A stretch of DNA of 10,089 nt. Source: an uncultured Alphaproteobacteria bacterium. GTDB lineage: Bacteria > Pseudomonadota > Alphaproteobacteria > Micavibrionales > Micavibrionaceae. The stretch lies in NCBI GenBank assembly GCA_937124505.1, contig CAKZKV010000337.1, positions 1 to 10,089 on the forward strand, given 5' to 3'. Positions 1 through 5,784 of this stretch are shown piece after piece (position 1 is the stretch's first letter; every line of letters starts with the position of its first letter). Position numbers and translations under genes: made by a program. The notes below the pieces were generated by a model. It was not told the origin of the DNA, did no database searches, and saw only the letters and a program-made list of their open reading frames with translations.

Positions 1-42
1 AGACATGGCAACGATAATGGAAATCAGAATAGGAGATGACAT
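1..42 (-). CDS. folA: Dihydrofolate reductase, N-terminal fragment (cut by window edge)
   Basis: Fourteen codons are visible, reading MSSPILISIIVAMS, before the window ends. A run of small hydrophobic residues ending in A-M/L directly after the start is how bacterial dihydrofolate reductases begin (the first beta strand, followed in full proteins by an x-x-V-I-G turn). DHFR reduces dihydrofolate to tetrahydrofolate with NADPH in the cytoplasm, regenerating the folate that thymidylate synthase oxidises. The start codon lies 9 bases after the stop of the peptidase gene and thyA is one gene further upstream. The thyA-folA neighbourhood is common in bacteria and supports the call. No strong Shine-Dalgarno sequence is seen, so translation may be coupled to the upstream gene. 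With only 14 residues the identity is an inference, mainly from context. Confidence 0.5.
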   Translation of the reverse strand, partial: MSSPILISIIVAMS

Positions 43-51
43 AGACGCACT

Positions 52-996
52 TTAGAGTTTCTTTGATGGCGGGTAAAGCACATATCCCACGCCGCCGTGC
101 TGCCGCCACGCATTGGCAAATTCCTCCTTATCATAGCTGCGGCGGACCTCTCTTTGTGTTTTTGCAGCCGGATCACTCACATGAACGTAGTCTTTTTCCA
201 GACCACAGATAACCACCAGATGCCCCTGTGTTTGTTGCATCGGTGCATCCGTGAGGTCTCCCTCTTCATAGCGAATGCTGGCAATCACGGGAATGCCTTT
301 CTGTAAAAGGGATGCAACTTTATGCCACTTTACAAAATACCGCACCGTGCCGATTGCACCAAAACGTGAGGCGGCCCAGATATTTTGTGGCCAGACGCCG
401 TAAATATCAGCTTGCTCGTGGTAGCAGGCCTGCAACAGTTCAGGAAAGGCAAACGGAACTTTGTAACAAGATAAAACCATGGCCAGGCTGGTCGGAGAGC
501 AGATGCGGCTTTTGATGTGTTCCTCTTCTTCCATTTGGGAGAGGGATGGCACGTTCAGAGGCGTGGCAACAACCTCATGATCGGGGAAAAACTCTTCTAT
601 GTCCTGATGGGAGAGAGACATGGTTAACAGGGAGTCAGTGATGGATTCTTCTTTCTCTGTCTGCACACTCACTTTCAAAGACAGGGGGCCTGTTCTGCCG
701 CCCTTTATCTGAAAATAATCCAGTTTTTGGGAAAGGCCCTGTTCAGGGGTATCGAAGGCCCTTTCAAAGGCAGTCATATCCTGTCCAATGGGCAGGGTTT
801 GCGCCAGAATGTCGGAACCGTTCATAAGGGCAGCTTGCCAGGTATATGTGTGGTCTCTCATAGAAAAAGACGGAAGGCATGTTCCGCCGTCTTTCAGGAA
901 TTTTTCAGGCAGAGGAAGCGTTGCCGCCCATCTCTTGTTTCCGGCCTCTCGCCATGGAATTTCTGTGTCACGGAAATCAAGAAAGGAAGGCCACAT
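52..996 (-). CDS. C39-like papain-fold cysteine peptidase family protein
   Basis: The protein has 314 residues if started at the ATG at 994-996. That start has a strong ribosome binding site (AGGGAGG, 8-base spacer) and sits 13 bases after the thyA stop. A longer open frame back to 1101 would overlap thyA by 92 bases and is unlikely. The C-terminal half (about 140-310) resembles the Peptidase_C39_2 family: a nucleophile-like Cys166 in RICSPTSLAM, His259 in QGHLVVI and Asp275 in VSDPAA, in the order and spacing of a Cys-His-Asp triad. The N-terminal 135 residues look like a beta-rich accessory domain that I do not recognise. No signal peptide or membrane segment is visible, so the product is probably cytoplasmic. 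It is co-transcribed between thyA and the probable folA, but its substrate cannot be inferred. The family call is good; peptidase activity is not proven. Confidence 0.75.
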   Translation of the reverse strand: MWPSFLDFRDTEIPWREAGNKRWAATLPLPEKFLKDGGTCLPSFSMRDHTYTWQAALMNGSDILAQTLPIGQDMTAFERAFDTPEQGLSQKLDYFQIKGGRTGPLSLKVSVQTEKEESITDSLLTMSLSHQDIEEFFPDHEVVATPLNVPSLSQMEEEEHIKSRICSPTSLAMVLSCYKVPFAFPELLQACYHEQADIYGVWPQNIWAASRFGAIGTVRYFVKWHKVASLLQKGIPVIASIRYEEGDLTDAPMQQTQGHLVVICGLEKDYVHVSDPAAKTQREVRRSYDKEEFANAWRQHGGVGYVLYPPSKKL

Positions 997-1009
997 GGGA
1001 TCGGCCTCC

Positions 1010-1804
1010 CTACACGGCAATCGGGGCTTTGATATGTGGATGGCATTCATAGCCGACCAGCTCAAAGTCCTCGAATTTGAAGTCAAAGATATTATCCACA
1101 TGCGGGTTGATATGCATATCCGGCAGGGGCAGGGGATCGCGGCTCATCTGCTCTTTGGCTTGTTCCAGATGGTTGGTGTAGAGGTGCGCATCTCCGAAGG
1201 TATGAATAAATTCGCCGGGTTTCAAGCCGCAAACCTGCGCTACCATCATGGTCAGCAGGGCATAGGAGGCGATGTTAAACGGCACGCCGAGGAAGATATC
1301 AGCGCTGCGCTGATAAAGCTGGCAGGAGAGTGTGCCGTTAATCACGAAAAACTGGAACATGGTATGACAGGGCGGCAAGGCCATTTTGCCGATTTCCGCA
1401 ACATTCCAGGCATTGACGATGTGGCGCGTGGAATGCGGGTTGGTCTTGATATCATGGATCAGGTTGGAAATCTGGTCGATTTTCCGTCCGTCCGGCGTCG
1501 GCCAGCTGCGCCATTGATGACCGTAAACCGGGCCGAGATCGCCGTTTTCGTCCGCCCATTCATCCCAGATGCGAACACCATTTTCCTTCAGGTATCTGAT
1601 GTTGGTATCACCGGAGATGAACCAGAGCAGTTCATGAATGATGGAGCGCAGGTGAAGTTTTTTGGTTGTCACGCACGGAAAGCCTTTTTGCAGGTCAAAC
1701 CGCATCTGGTATCCAAAGACGGATCTACGGCCAACGCCAGTTCTGTCTTCATGATCAACGCCATTGTCATAGACGTGTTTCATCAGGTCGAGATATTGCT
1801 TCAT
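1010..1804 (-). CDS. thyA: Thymidylate synthase
   Basis: Thymidylate synthase converts dUMP to dTMP using 5,10-methylene-tetrahydrofolate and releases dihydrofolate, which DHFR recycles. The protein has 264 residues, the same as the E. coli enzyme, and key residues fall at E. coli numbers: catalytic Cys146 in [12 protein letters not shown], Arg21, Arg127, Arg166 and Asp169 in [13 protein letters not shown], Asn177 in PFNIASYA, and His207 and Tyr209 in GDAHLYTNH. One oddity is Thr126 where E. coli has the phosphate-binding Arg126 (S-T-R instead of S-R-R). The start has an AAGGAG ribosome binding site 9 bases upstream. It is the first gene of a short minus-strand operon with the peptidase gene and probable folA. 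The cargo-bearing insertion element begins 88 bases upstream of its start codon, on the promoter side. Confidence 0.97.
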   Translation of the reverse strand: MKQYLDLMKHVYDNGVDHEDRTGVGRRSVFGYQMRFDLQKGFPCVTTKKLHLRSIIHELLWFISGDTNIRYLKENGVRIWDEWADENGDLGPVYGHQWRSWPTPDGRKIDQISNLIHDIKTNPHSTRHIVNAWNVAEIGKMALPPCHTMFQFFVINGTLSCQLYQRSADIFLGVPFNIASYALLTMMVAQVCGLKPGEFIHTFGDAHLYTNHLEQAKEQMSRDPLPLPDMHINPHVDNIFDFKFEDFELVGYECHPHIKAPIAV

Positions 1805-1853
1805 CGTGCCAGGCTCCTTTTTTATTCATTTTTTCGATTCTATATCAGAGTAT

Positions 1854-1880
1854 ATCATAAGTCGTGACACGAGTCGTTAA
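1854..1880 (-). promoter_or_regulatory. Weak candidate promoter of thyA
   Basis: On the minus strand TTAACG (1875-1880) is followed after 15 bases by TATGAT (1854-1859), a poor -35 and a fair -10 with short spacing. A near-perfect inverted repeat, AGTCGTG-A-CACGAGT (1860-1874), fills the spacer and could be an operator. The insertion element's target duplication begins only 4 bases further upstream (1885), so the native promoter may have kept its core and lost upstream sequence, or be replaced by read-through from the element. Other AT-rich choices exist; this is tentative. Confidence 0.25.
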
Positions 1881-1884
1881 CTGA

Positions 1885-1892
1885 GACTTTTA
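1885..1892. repeat. Target site duplication, left copy (GACTTTTA)
   Basis: GACTTTTA directly abuts the left terminal inverted repeat and is repeated exactly at 4316-4323 next to the right terminal repeat. An 8-bp direct duplication fits the 8-9 bp typical of IS1-family insertion. It shows that 1893-4315 moved as one unit and that neither end has since been rearranged. Confidence 0.93.
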
Positions 1893-1911
1893 GGTAGTGT
1901 CTCAGTTTGAA
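1893..1911 (+). repeat. Left terminal inverted repeat of the insertion element
   Basis: GGTAGTGTCTCAGTTTGAA is matched perfectly as a reverse complement at 4297-4315. The transposase stop codon (1902-1904) lies inside this repeat, a compact layout usual for small insertion sequences. Confidence 0.93.
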
Positions 1912-2747
1912 TTTTTTAATTTTTCTTCTCTTGCGTCAATCAAAGCAACAACGTCTTCCATAGACCATAGCGTATGGGAAACACCTGCCGCCATTGCAGG
2001 AGTTATTTTAAGTGTTTTATGAATACGGACAAAATTATAATAAACGAAATATAAAGCCAATGCATGGCAGTGATTTTCAAGCTTTTTACTAAAAGCGTTG
2101 GTCAGCCGCGTAAATCTGCGCATGGACATTCTCATGGTTAAGTTTTGGCGTTCGACATAGCTCGTGGAAACATGCTTTTTTTCTGGATTTCCAGTAACTT
2201 TAGACTTCTTGCACCCTATACATTCCGCAGGGCTATAGCGTTTCTGTTTGTCTAAATTCTCACCGTACAGTTTAACCAGCATGGCATAATCAACATCATC
2301 TCCAAACGCGCTTTCAATAGCATCCAGATAAGCTTTGTGGCCATCTGTAGTAAGTTGAATACGGCTGGCAAGGCGATTTTTAAGGTCAGTGATAAAATCA
2401 TTGGCTGAATCCGCATCTCGTGTACCTACCATCCATGACACAATCAGCTTGCTATCAGCATCAATAGCTGTCCACGTCCATGCGTCTCCAGCCCCCTCTT
2501 TTCCTTGTGGTGCGTTCTTTTGTTTAGCGTAGCAAAATGACCATATTTCGTCACATTGAATACGTTCTGATTTTACATCCCGTACAGCGTTATCGTGGTA
2601 CTCTGCACAAGCAAAACCAGCATCTACTAACAACTTGGTAACAGTATTGATAGATACACCAACCACACGAGATATAGACCGCATTGACGACCCTTCGCAA
2701 AGCATGTGAAGAATTTGAGTGCGTTTTTCTAATGAAAGTTTGTTCAT
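1902..2747 (-). CDS. IS1-family-type DDE transposase
   Basis: A 281-residue single-frame transposase. An N-terminal helix-turn-helix (about 17-45, with [17 protein letters not shown]) should bind the element ends. A DDE-type catalytic core follows: likely Asp66 in CDEIWSF, Asp135 in LTTDGHKAY and Glu199 in STSYVERQN. The overall pattern, including [12 protein letters not shown] and NFVRIHKTL near 211-247, matches the single-ORF proteins annotated as IS1-family transposases in proteobacteria; I assign the family from memory of that pattern. No frameshift is needed to read it. It is the last gene of the element and ends inside the left terminal repeat. Its start codon is the first minus-strand codon after a 23-base palindrome (2747-2769) and only a weak GAG is available as ribosome binding site, which probably keeps expression low. 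Confidence 0.93.
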   Translation of the reverse strand: MNKLSLEKRTQILHMLCEGSSMRSISRVVGVSINTVTKLLVDAGFACAEYHDNAVRDVKSERIQCDEIWSFCYAKQKNAPQGKEGAGDAWTWTAIDADSKLIVSWMVGTRDADSANDFITDLKNRLASRIQLTTDGHKAYLDAIESAFGDDVDYAMLVKLYGENLDKQKRYSPAECIGCKKSKVTGNPEKKHVSTSYVERQNLTMRMSMRRFTRLTNAFSKKLENHCHALALYFVYYNFVRIHKTLKITPAMAAGVSHTLWSMEDVVALIDAREEKLKNSN

Positions 2748-2769
2748 ATCTCATTATATAAATGAGATA
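2747..2769 (-). promoter_or_regulatory. Hairpin/palindrome at the transposase start
   Basis: TATCTCATT (2747-2755) and AATGAGATA (2761-2769) are perfect 9-base inverted repeats around a 5-base loop, and the transposase ATG (2745-2747) begins at its edge. On the minus strand it includes TATAAT and the only weak Shine-Dalgarno-like GAG. In RNA it would hide the start region; in DNA it could be an operator or overlap a promoter making a nearly leaderless mRNA. Either would damp transposase production. The palindrome is certain, its role is inferred. Confidence 0.55.
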
Positions 2770-2797
2770 ATTTTAAATAGCAAGCATTTTTTTCAGT

Positions 2798-2998
2798 TTA
2801 CTTTGTTCTTGGAGCCATAAACAAATGTTTATGTGGTGCCAAGTAAGGCTCTGGCTTAATATCTTTGTAAAGATCAGCAAGTCTTTCAGCTTCAATCAGA
2901 GCCTTCTTTCTTTTGGCATCGTCCACAACTTCACATTCATTGTTATGGCTACATTCTAAGGACTCAAGTCTGTCTTGAACGAGATCGGTTAATAACAT
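2798..2998 (-). CDS. Small cargo protein, 66 aa, unknown function
   Basis: A 66-residue acidic protein without signal peptide or membrane segment. The middle (about 25-50) is rich in E, K, A and L and should form a helix; the tail is Pro/His/Lys-rich (YLAPHKHLFMAPRTK). I do not recognise a family. It is likely a real gene because AGGAGG lies 7 bases before its ATG, and that site overlaps the TAG stop of the protease gene upstream (3010-3012), so translation of the two should be coupled. It is the third cargo gene and is followed after 50 bases by the transposase. Such pairing suggests a partner, regulator or substrate of the protease, but nothing in the sequence proves this. Confidence 0.65.
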   Translation of the reverse strand: MLLTDLVQDRLESLECSHNNECEVVDDAKRKKALIEAERLADLYKDIKPEPYLAPHKHLFMAPRTK

Positions 2999-3009
2999 AG
3001 CGTGTCCTC

Positions 3010-3879
3010 CTACATATCTATCTGGTGGCTGTGAAGATAAAAGGGCAATCCCATACGGTCTATGTAACCAGTCAATGGGTCATTATACCGTCTGATTAAG
3101 TTTCTAAGGTCTTCATCATCAGAATAATCGTCTATTTCTATGCGTAATTCAGTTAACTTTTTTATATCTAGGTTTCTGCCATGAGACCGCCATTGCTTAT
3201 GATTAGACAAAGCCTCCGCTATTTCTTTTGCCCTCTCCTCCTTTTCATCATCTGTAACAGGGGAACCAGGATTTGTAGTTCTGTGTTGATTCCAATCTTT
3301 AAACTTATACTCCACCAACCATTTTTTTAATAAATCTATAGACAAATCTTTTGCTTGCTCAAACAAAGCAAGTTTTGCTAAATCGACGCTTTTCAGAAGC
3401 ACAACATCACCGGGAGTCAGCATTTCTTTGATAACAATATCATTTACCTTGTCTATATACCCTAAAGCAGGTACTAGATCACCGGTATCAGGAGCAGGGA
3501 CTTGTGGATCAATGGGGCCAAGACTACTAGAGTAGTCCATAAAAATTTTATCGCCTGACATGCAAAATATAGTTCCAGCGGACATGGCAATGTCAGGAAC
3601 TATAAAATAGACTGTTGAATAATGTTTTCTAATAACCTCAACCATTCGTTCTGTAGTTTCCGCAGAACCACCACCAGTTCTTAGCACTACTGAAATAGTA
3701 CCTTCATTTCGTTGAGACCTATTGTGAACTTCTTCTATAAAATTACGAAAAACTCTAAAAAATTGCGGGTGGATTGCGCCATGATAAAAAACTACATCTG
3801 ATTTTAATTTATCTTCGAGTTTTTTTGCTTGGCCATCAATAATGTCAAAGATGGAAGAATCAAGTAAATCAGGTATCAT
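3010..3879 (-). CDS. Clp-fold serine protease, SDH/SppA-like, carried by the insertion element
   Basis: A 289-residue protein of the ClpP/crotonase-fold serine protease group, closest in pattern to the SDH (serine dehydrogenase proteinase, SDH_sah) family. Visible signatures are a Gly-rich oxyanion loop, RTGGGSAETT (67-76), a nucleophile motif AMSAGT (98-103) with probable catalytic Ser100, and SSSLGPIDPQ (117-126), which follows the nucleophile in SDH-type members. The C-terminal region (about 180-289) is charged and helical, unlike ClpP, and may bind a partner. There is no signal peptide or transmembrane segment, so a cytoplasmic role is likely, in contrast to membrane SppA. The start ATG (3877-3879) overlaps the end of the 75-aa gene by 11 bases and has AAGGTGG just upstream; the stop overlaps the next gene's ribosome binding site. 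Function on a mobile element is unknown. Confidence 0.83.
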   Translation of the reverse strand: MIPDLLDSSIFDIIDGQAKKLEDKLKSDVVFYHGAIHPQFFRVFRNFIEEVHNRSQRNEGTISVVLRTGGGSAETTERMVEVIRKHYSTVYFIVPDIAMSAGTIFCMSGDKIFMDYSSSLGPIDPQVPAPDTGDLVPALGYIDKVNDIVIKEMLTPGDVVLLKSVDLAKLALFEQAKDLSIDLLKKWLVEYKFKDWNQHRTTNPGSPVTDDEKEERAKEIAEALSNHKQWRSHGRNLDIKKLTELRIEIDDYSDDEDLRNLIRRYNDPLTGYIDRMGLPFYLHSHQIDM

Positions 3880-4096
3880 TTTTCCACCTTACCTCTGCTG
3901 CTAACTTTGCAATCTCACTACGTTCTTCCGCTGTTAAGGTTTTATTTCTTGCAGCCGAACCTGCTTTTCCGCTTTTTGTGCGACCTGATTTTTCCTTAAC
4001 CCGCTCTTCAATTTCTCCGGTAGCTATTTGTGCTACCGTAACGGCGCAACCGATAACATCAGCAGGTCTTTTTTGTCCTTGCGGGCCTTTAGGCAT
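3869..4096 (-). CDS. Small basic cargo protein, 75 aa, possibly nucleic-acid binding
   Basis: A 75-residue Lys/Arg-rich protein. The N-terminal part, MPKGPQGQKRPADVIG followed by a VAQIATGEIEE helix, resembles short uncharacterised proteins I recall from alphaproteobacteria. The C-terminal part, with RNKTLTAEERSEIAKLAAE ending in VRWK, is a widespread small motif in basic proteins, sometimes annotated as histone H1-like or RNA-binding; the function is not established. The start has GGAGAT close upstream. It is the first cargo gene and overlaps the protease gene by 11 bases, so the two are probably made together. It might guide the protease to nucleic acid or a target, act as adaptor, or regulate the operon; these are guesses. 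Confidence 0.72.
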   Translation of the reverse strand: MPKGPQGQKRPADVIGCAVTVAQIATGEIEERVKEKSGRTKSGKAGSAARNKTLTAEERSEIAKLAAEVRWKNDT

Positions 4097-4296
4097 TAAA
4101 TCTCCATACAGGGCTATGTCCCTAATTATTTATAATTATATAGATTTTATGTTGAAAAATCCAGCTTCTCGCTTGACTGGTTAGAAAAATAGTTTACGAT
4201 TCGAGAATCACGAATCGCCCCTCCATTCTTAAACAGTACCAAAATGGTTATTCGTTGACAACATAAAGTCAACACGGTTGACCGAGTCAACTATTT
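4097..4296 (-). promoter_or_regulatory. Cargo-operon leader of the insertion element
   Basis: About 200 bases between the first cargo gene and the right terminal repeat hold no gene. On the minus strand, AT-rich sequence near 4120-4150 contains TATAAT and TATAAA-type hexamers that could serve as -10 elements, but no clear -35 can be chosen. Further out are an inverted repeat CGATTCG-7-CGAATCG (4197-4217) and a doubled GTTGAC/GTCAAC palindrome (4254-4291). These may bind the transposase or a regulator of the cargo genes. Confidence 0.4.
4254..4291. repeat. Two adjacent GTTGAC...GTCAAC palindromes near the right end
   Basis: GTTGAC (4254-4259) pairs with GTCAAC (4268-4273) over 8 bases. A second copy, GTTGAC (4277-4282) with GTCAAC (4286-4291), has a 3-base spacer. 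The two palindromes are separated by only 3 bases and end 5 bases before the terminal inverted repeat. The arrangement suggests a binding site for a dimeric protein, possibly the transposase or a repressor. No equivalent is seen at the left end. Confidence 0.6.
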
Positions 4297-4315
4297 TTCA
4301 AACTGAGACACTACC
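4297..4315 (-). repeat. Right terminal inverted repeat of the insertion element
   Basis: The 19 bases are the exact reverse complement of the left terminal repeat (1893-1911). Past 19 bases the two ends diverge, so the repeat length is well defined. The 8-bp duplication follows immediately. Confidence 0.93.
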
Positions 4316-4323
4316 GACTTTTA
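4316..4323. repeat. Target site duplication, right copy (GACTTTTA)
   Basis: This is an exact copy of 1885-1892. Its last base is also the first base of the AAGTTTTT duplication flanking the neighbouring small element, so the two insertions lie side by side in one AT-rich target. Confidence 0.93.
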
Positions 4324-4330
4324 AGTTTTT

Positions 4331-4475
4331 GGTATTGGTGCGAATAGGCAGGTAATGTCGTTGTCATCCCGCTGAAAAGCGGGATCTGGTTGCTACATGT
4401 ACGAGATCCCGGCTTTCGCCGGGATGACGCTGGAAGAAGGGCTTTTCGGATTTCCTGGCTATTCGCACCAATACC
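4331..4475. mobile_element. 145-bp MITE-like element with internal hairpins
   Basis: The ends are perfect 17-bp inverted repeats, GGTATTGGTGCGAATAG (4331-4347) and its reverse complement (4459-4475), extending to about 26 bp with two mismatches. AAGTTTTT flanks it on both sides (4323-4330 and 4476-4483), an 8-bp target duplication. It has no coding capacity. The middle holds two hairpins, CCCGCT-gaaa-AGCGGG (within 4363-4387) and CCCGGC-tttc-GCCGGG (within 4404-4428), which are also inverted copies of each other, with GTCATCCCG outermost on each side; this GTCATCCCG type of palindrome is a familiar dispersed repeat. The GGTA-TG terminus and duplication length resemble the adjacent IS1-like element, so an IS1-type transposase may mobilise it. 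Confidence 0.8.
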
Positions 4476-4544
4476 AAGTTTTTTATTGTTGGCTTATCAG
4501 AGAGATTTTGAAATAGTCTTCAAAAAACTCCGGGGAGCAAGGTT

Positions 4545-4877
4545 TTGAATTTGTTATTTATCTGTACGGCCAACAAACTCCGCAGCGCAACGGCGGAAGC
4601 TGTTTTCTCCGCCTATGACGGTATTGATGCGATGGGTGCCGGAACGGATATAGATGCTCCAACAACCGTTGATAGTGAACTAATTGAATGGGCGGATGAA
4701 ATCTTTGTGATGGAACCGTCACACAAAAAAAGGATAACGAGGCAATTCAATCATGTTCTAAAAGATAAACGTCTGATCGTTCTTGGCATCCCCGATGATT
4801 ACGATTATATGGATGAACGTTTGGTTGAACTTCTTAAAACCCGCATTGGAAAACTCCTAGGCAGGGAATTTGAGTAA
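4545..4877 (+). CDS. Low-molecular-weight protein tyrosine phosphatase-like protein
   Basis: A 110-residue protein with a phosphatase P-loop at the N terminus, C7-TANKL-R13-S, matching the C-x5-R-(S/T) signature after a hydrophobic first strand (NLLFI). A C-terminal IPDDYDYMD (82-90) supplies the acidic residue (Asp84 or Asp85) expected to act as general acid. It is shorter than classical LMW phosphatases (about 150 aa) but fits a known ~110-aa branch. The start is TTG (4545-4547): GGGGAG lies 7 bases upstream and no ATG fits. It is the only plus-strand gene here, originally divergent from thyA and now separated by the two mobile insertions. It converges on the iron-permease gene with 26 bases between stops and no terminator hairpin in them. 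Substrate unknown. Confidence 0.82.
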   Translation: MNLLFICTANKLRSATAEAVFSAYDGIDAMGAGTDIDAPTTVDSELIEWADEIFVMEPSHKKRITRQFNHVLKDKRLIVLGIPDDYDYMDERLVELLKTRIGKLLGREFE

Positions 4878-4903
4878 TCGTCTCAAAGCAAAATATAGAA
4901 ATC

Positions 4904-5764
4904 TTATTCCGCCGGGGTGGGAACCTGATCAGTTTTTCTGGCGGAAGATTGTGTTTGTTTTCCGACCAGAAGATAAGCAACGCCGAGCAATAATAAAACG
5001 CCTGCATAAAAGATCAGTTCCATACCGGATGGTCGTGGGTTATAGCCGATCAGCACGCTGAGAAGTTGCCCGAAGAATCCATGTCCGGAAACCAGCCATG
5101 ACGTGTCCCACATGTTTGGTATCAAAGCGGGCAGGATATCCGCCTGTATCAGAAAGCTTGCGCCATGTGCTGCCATTCCTGCCGTCAGGAAAATCAGCAT
5201 CCATCCTGTGATGGCGAACAAATGTTTTTGTGCGGCTTTCAATAAACCGAAATAGAACATGGTTCCAATGATGGCCCCGCCTGTGGCACCAACCATTCCG
5301 CCTGCAATGATCGCAGAAACATTAAACGCGCCGGAGGAAGCCATGGCATAGGTAAACAGAACGATTTCCGCGCCTTCCCGGAACGTGGCCAGGGCAATGA
5401 CGCCGACCAGAACGTAGACAGAGCGGTCTCCGCTGACGACATCCTGTCCGACTTGTTTCAGGTTTTTGGCGAGTTGCCGCCCGTGCGATTTCATCCAGAT
5501 GACTGTCCAGCTCAGGCAGGCAACAGCCGTAAACATGATCGCGGCATTAAACAGTTCCTGTCCCATGCCTTCTGCGGCATTGGAAATGGCTTCGGTAAAA
5601 AAAGCAATGCACATGGAGCCGAGAAGACCGACCCCAAGGCCGACAAATGCGATCTTAATCCGGGACGGCATACCGCGCGTGGCCGCCATGACGATTCCCA
5701 GAATCAGGGCTGTTTCTATGACCTCACGAAAAACAACGGTGGCGGTTGGAATAATTTCTTCCAT
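4904..5764 (-). CDS. FTR1-family high-affinity iron permease
   Basis: A 286-residue integral membrane protein with about seven hydrophobic segments. It carries the two REXXE iron-binding motifs of the FTR1/EfeU family: REVIE (13-17) in the first membrane segment and REGAE (129-133) in the fourth. Family members move iron across the inner membrane, usually with a periplasmic cupredoxin or oxidase partner. That partner is encoded 20 bases upstream (5785-6519), so the two are very likely one operon, controlled by the Fur-box-like site at 6599-6613. The last 18 residues are a hydrophilic cytoplasmic-type tail. The start at 5764 keeps REVIE near the N terminus, as in EfeU; the ribosome binding site (AGAAGAG) is weak. 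No EfeB peroxidase gene is present nearby. Confidence 0.94.
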   Translation of the reverse strand: MEEIIPTATVVFREVIETALILGIVMAATRGMPSRIKIAFVGLGVGLLGSMCIAFFTEAISNAAEGMGQELFNAAIMFTAVACLSWTVIWMKSHGRQLAKNLKQVGQDVVSGDRSVYVLVGVIALATFREGAEIVLFTYAMASSGAFNVSAIIAGGMVGATGGAIIGTMFYFGLLKAAQKHLFAITGWMLIFLTAGMAAHGASFLIQADILPALIPNMWDTSWLVSGHGFFGQLLSVLIGYNPRPSGMELIFYAGVLLLLGVAYLLVGKQTQSSARKTDQVPTPAE

Positions 5765-5784
5765 ATCAGGTCTCTTCTTCTAAT

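Larger units (their letters stand above)
1893..4315 (-). mobile_element. Complete 2423-bp IS1-family-like insertion element with three cargo genes
   Basis: The element is bounded by perfect 19-bp inverted repeats, GGTAGTGTCTCAGTTTGAA at 1893-1911 and its reverse complement at 4297-4315, and flanked by an exact 8-bp target duplication. Inside, all on the minus strand, are a 75-aa gene, a Clp-fold serine protease gene, a 66-aa gene and the transposase. The three cargo genes are packed as a translation-coupled set. Ordinary IS1-family elements with a single transposase frame are about 1 kb or less, so more than half of this one is cargo, as in the 'transporter IS' concept. The interior is visibly richer in A and T than the neighbouring genes, consistent with acquisition from elsewhere. 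Intact ends, matching duplications and open frames suggest a recent insertion that may still be active. Confidence 0.93.

Noticed and set aside
997..1101. N-terminal extension of the C39-like peptidase
   Set aside because: It would overlap the conserved thyA C terminus, and the ATG at 994-996 has a much better ribosome binding site.
788..1867. Long plus-strand open frame (359 codons) opposite thyA and the peptidase gene
   Set aside because: It is antisense to the well-supported thyA, has no recognisable domain and no ribosome binding site; it arises from the codon pattern of thyA.
4363..4428. Paired hairpins considered as a CRISPR fragment or a simple terminator
   Set aside because: There are only two inverted copies, no regular spacers and no T-run after the stems; they fit the core of a dispersed palindromic repeat inside the MITE-like element.
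4878..4903. Bidirectional terminator between the convergent phosphatase and FTR1 genes
   Set aside because: The 26 bases contain no stem-loop followed by T residues on either strand.
4870..5061. Plus-strand 63-codon frame overlapping the phosphatase end
   Set aside because: It begins at a TTG just before the phosphatase stop and runs antisense through the FTR1 C terminus, with a basic, low-complexity product and no family match.
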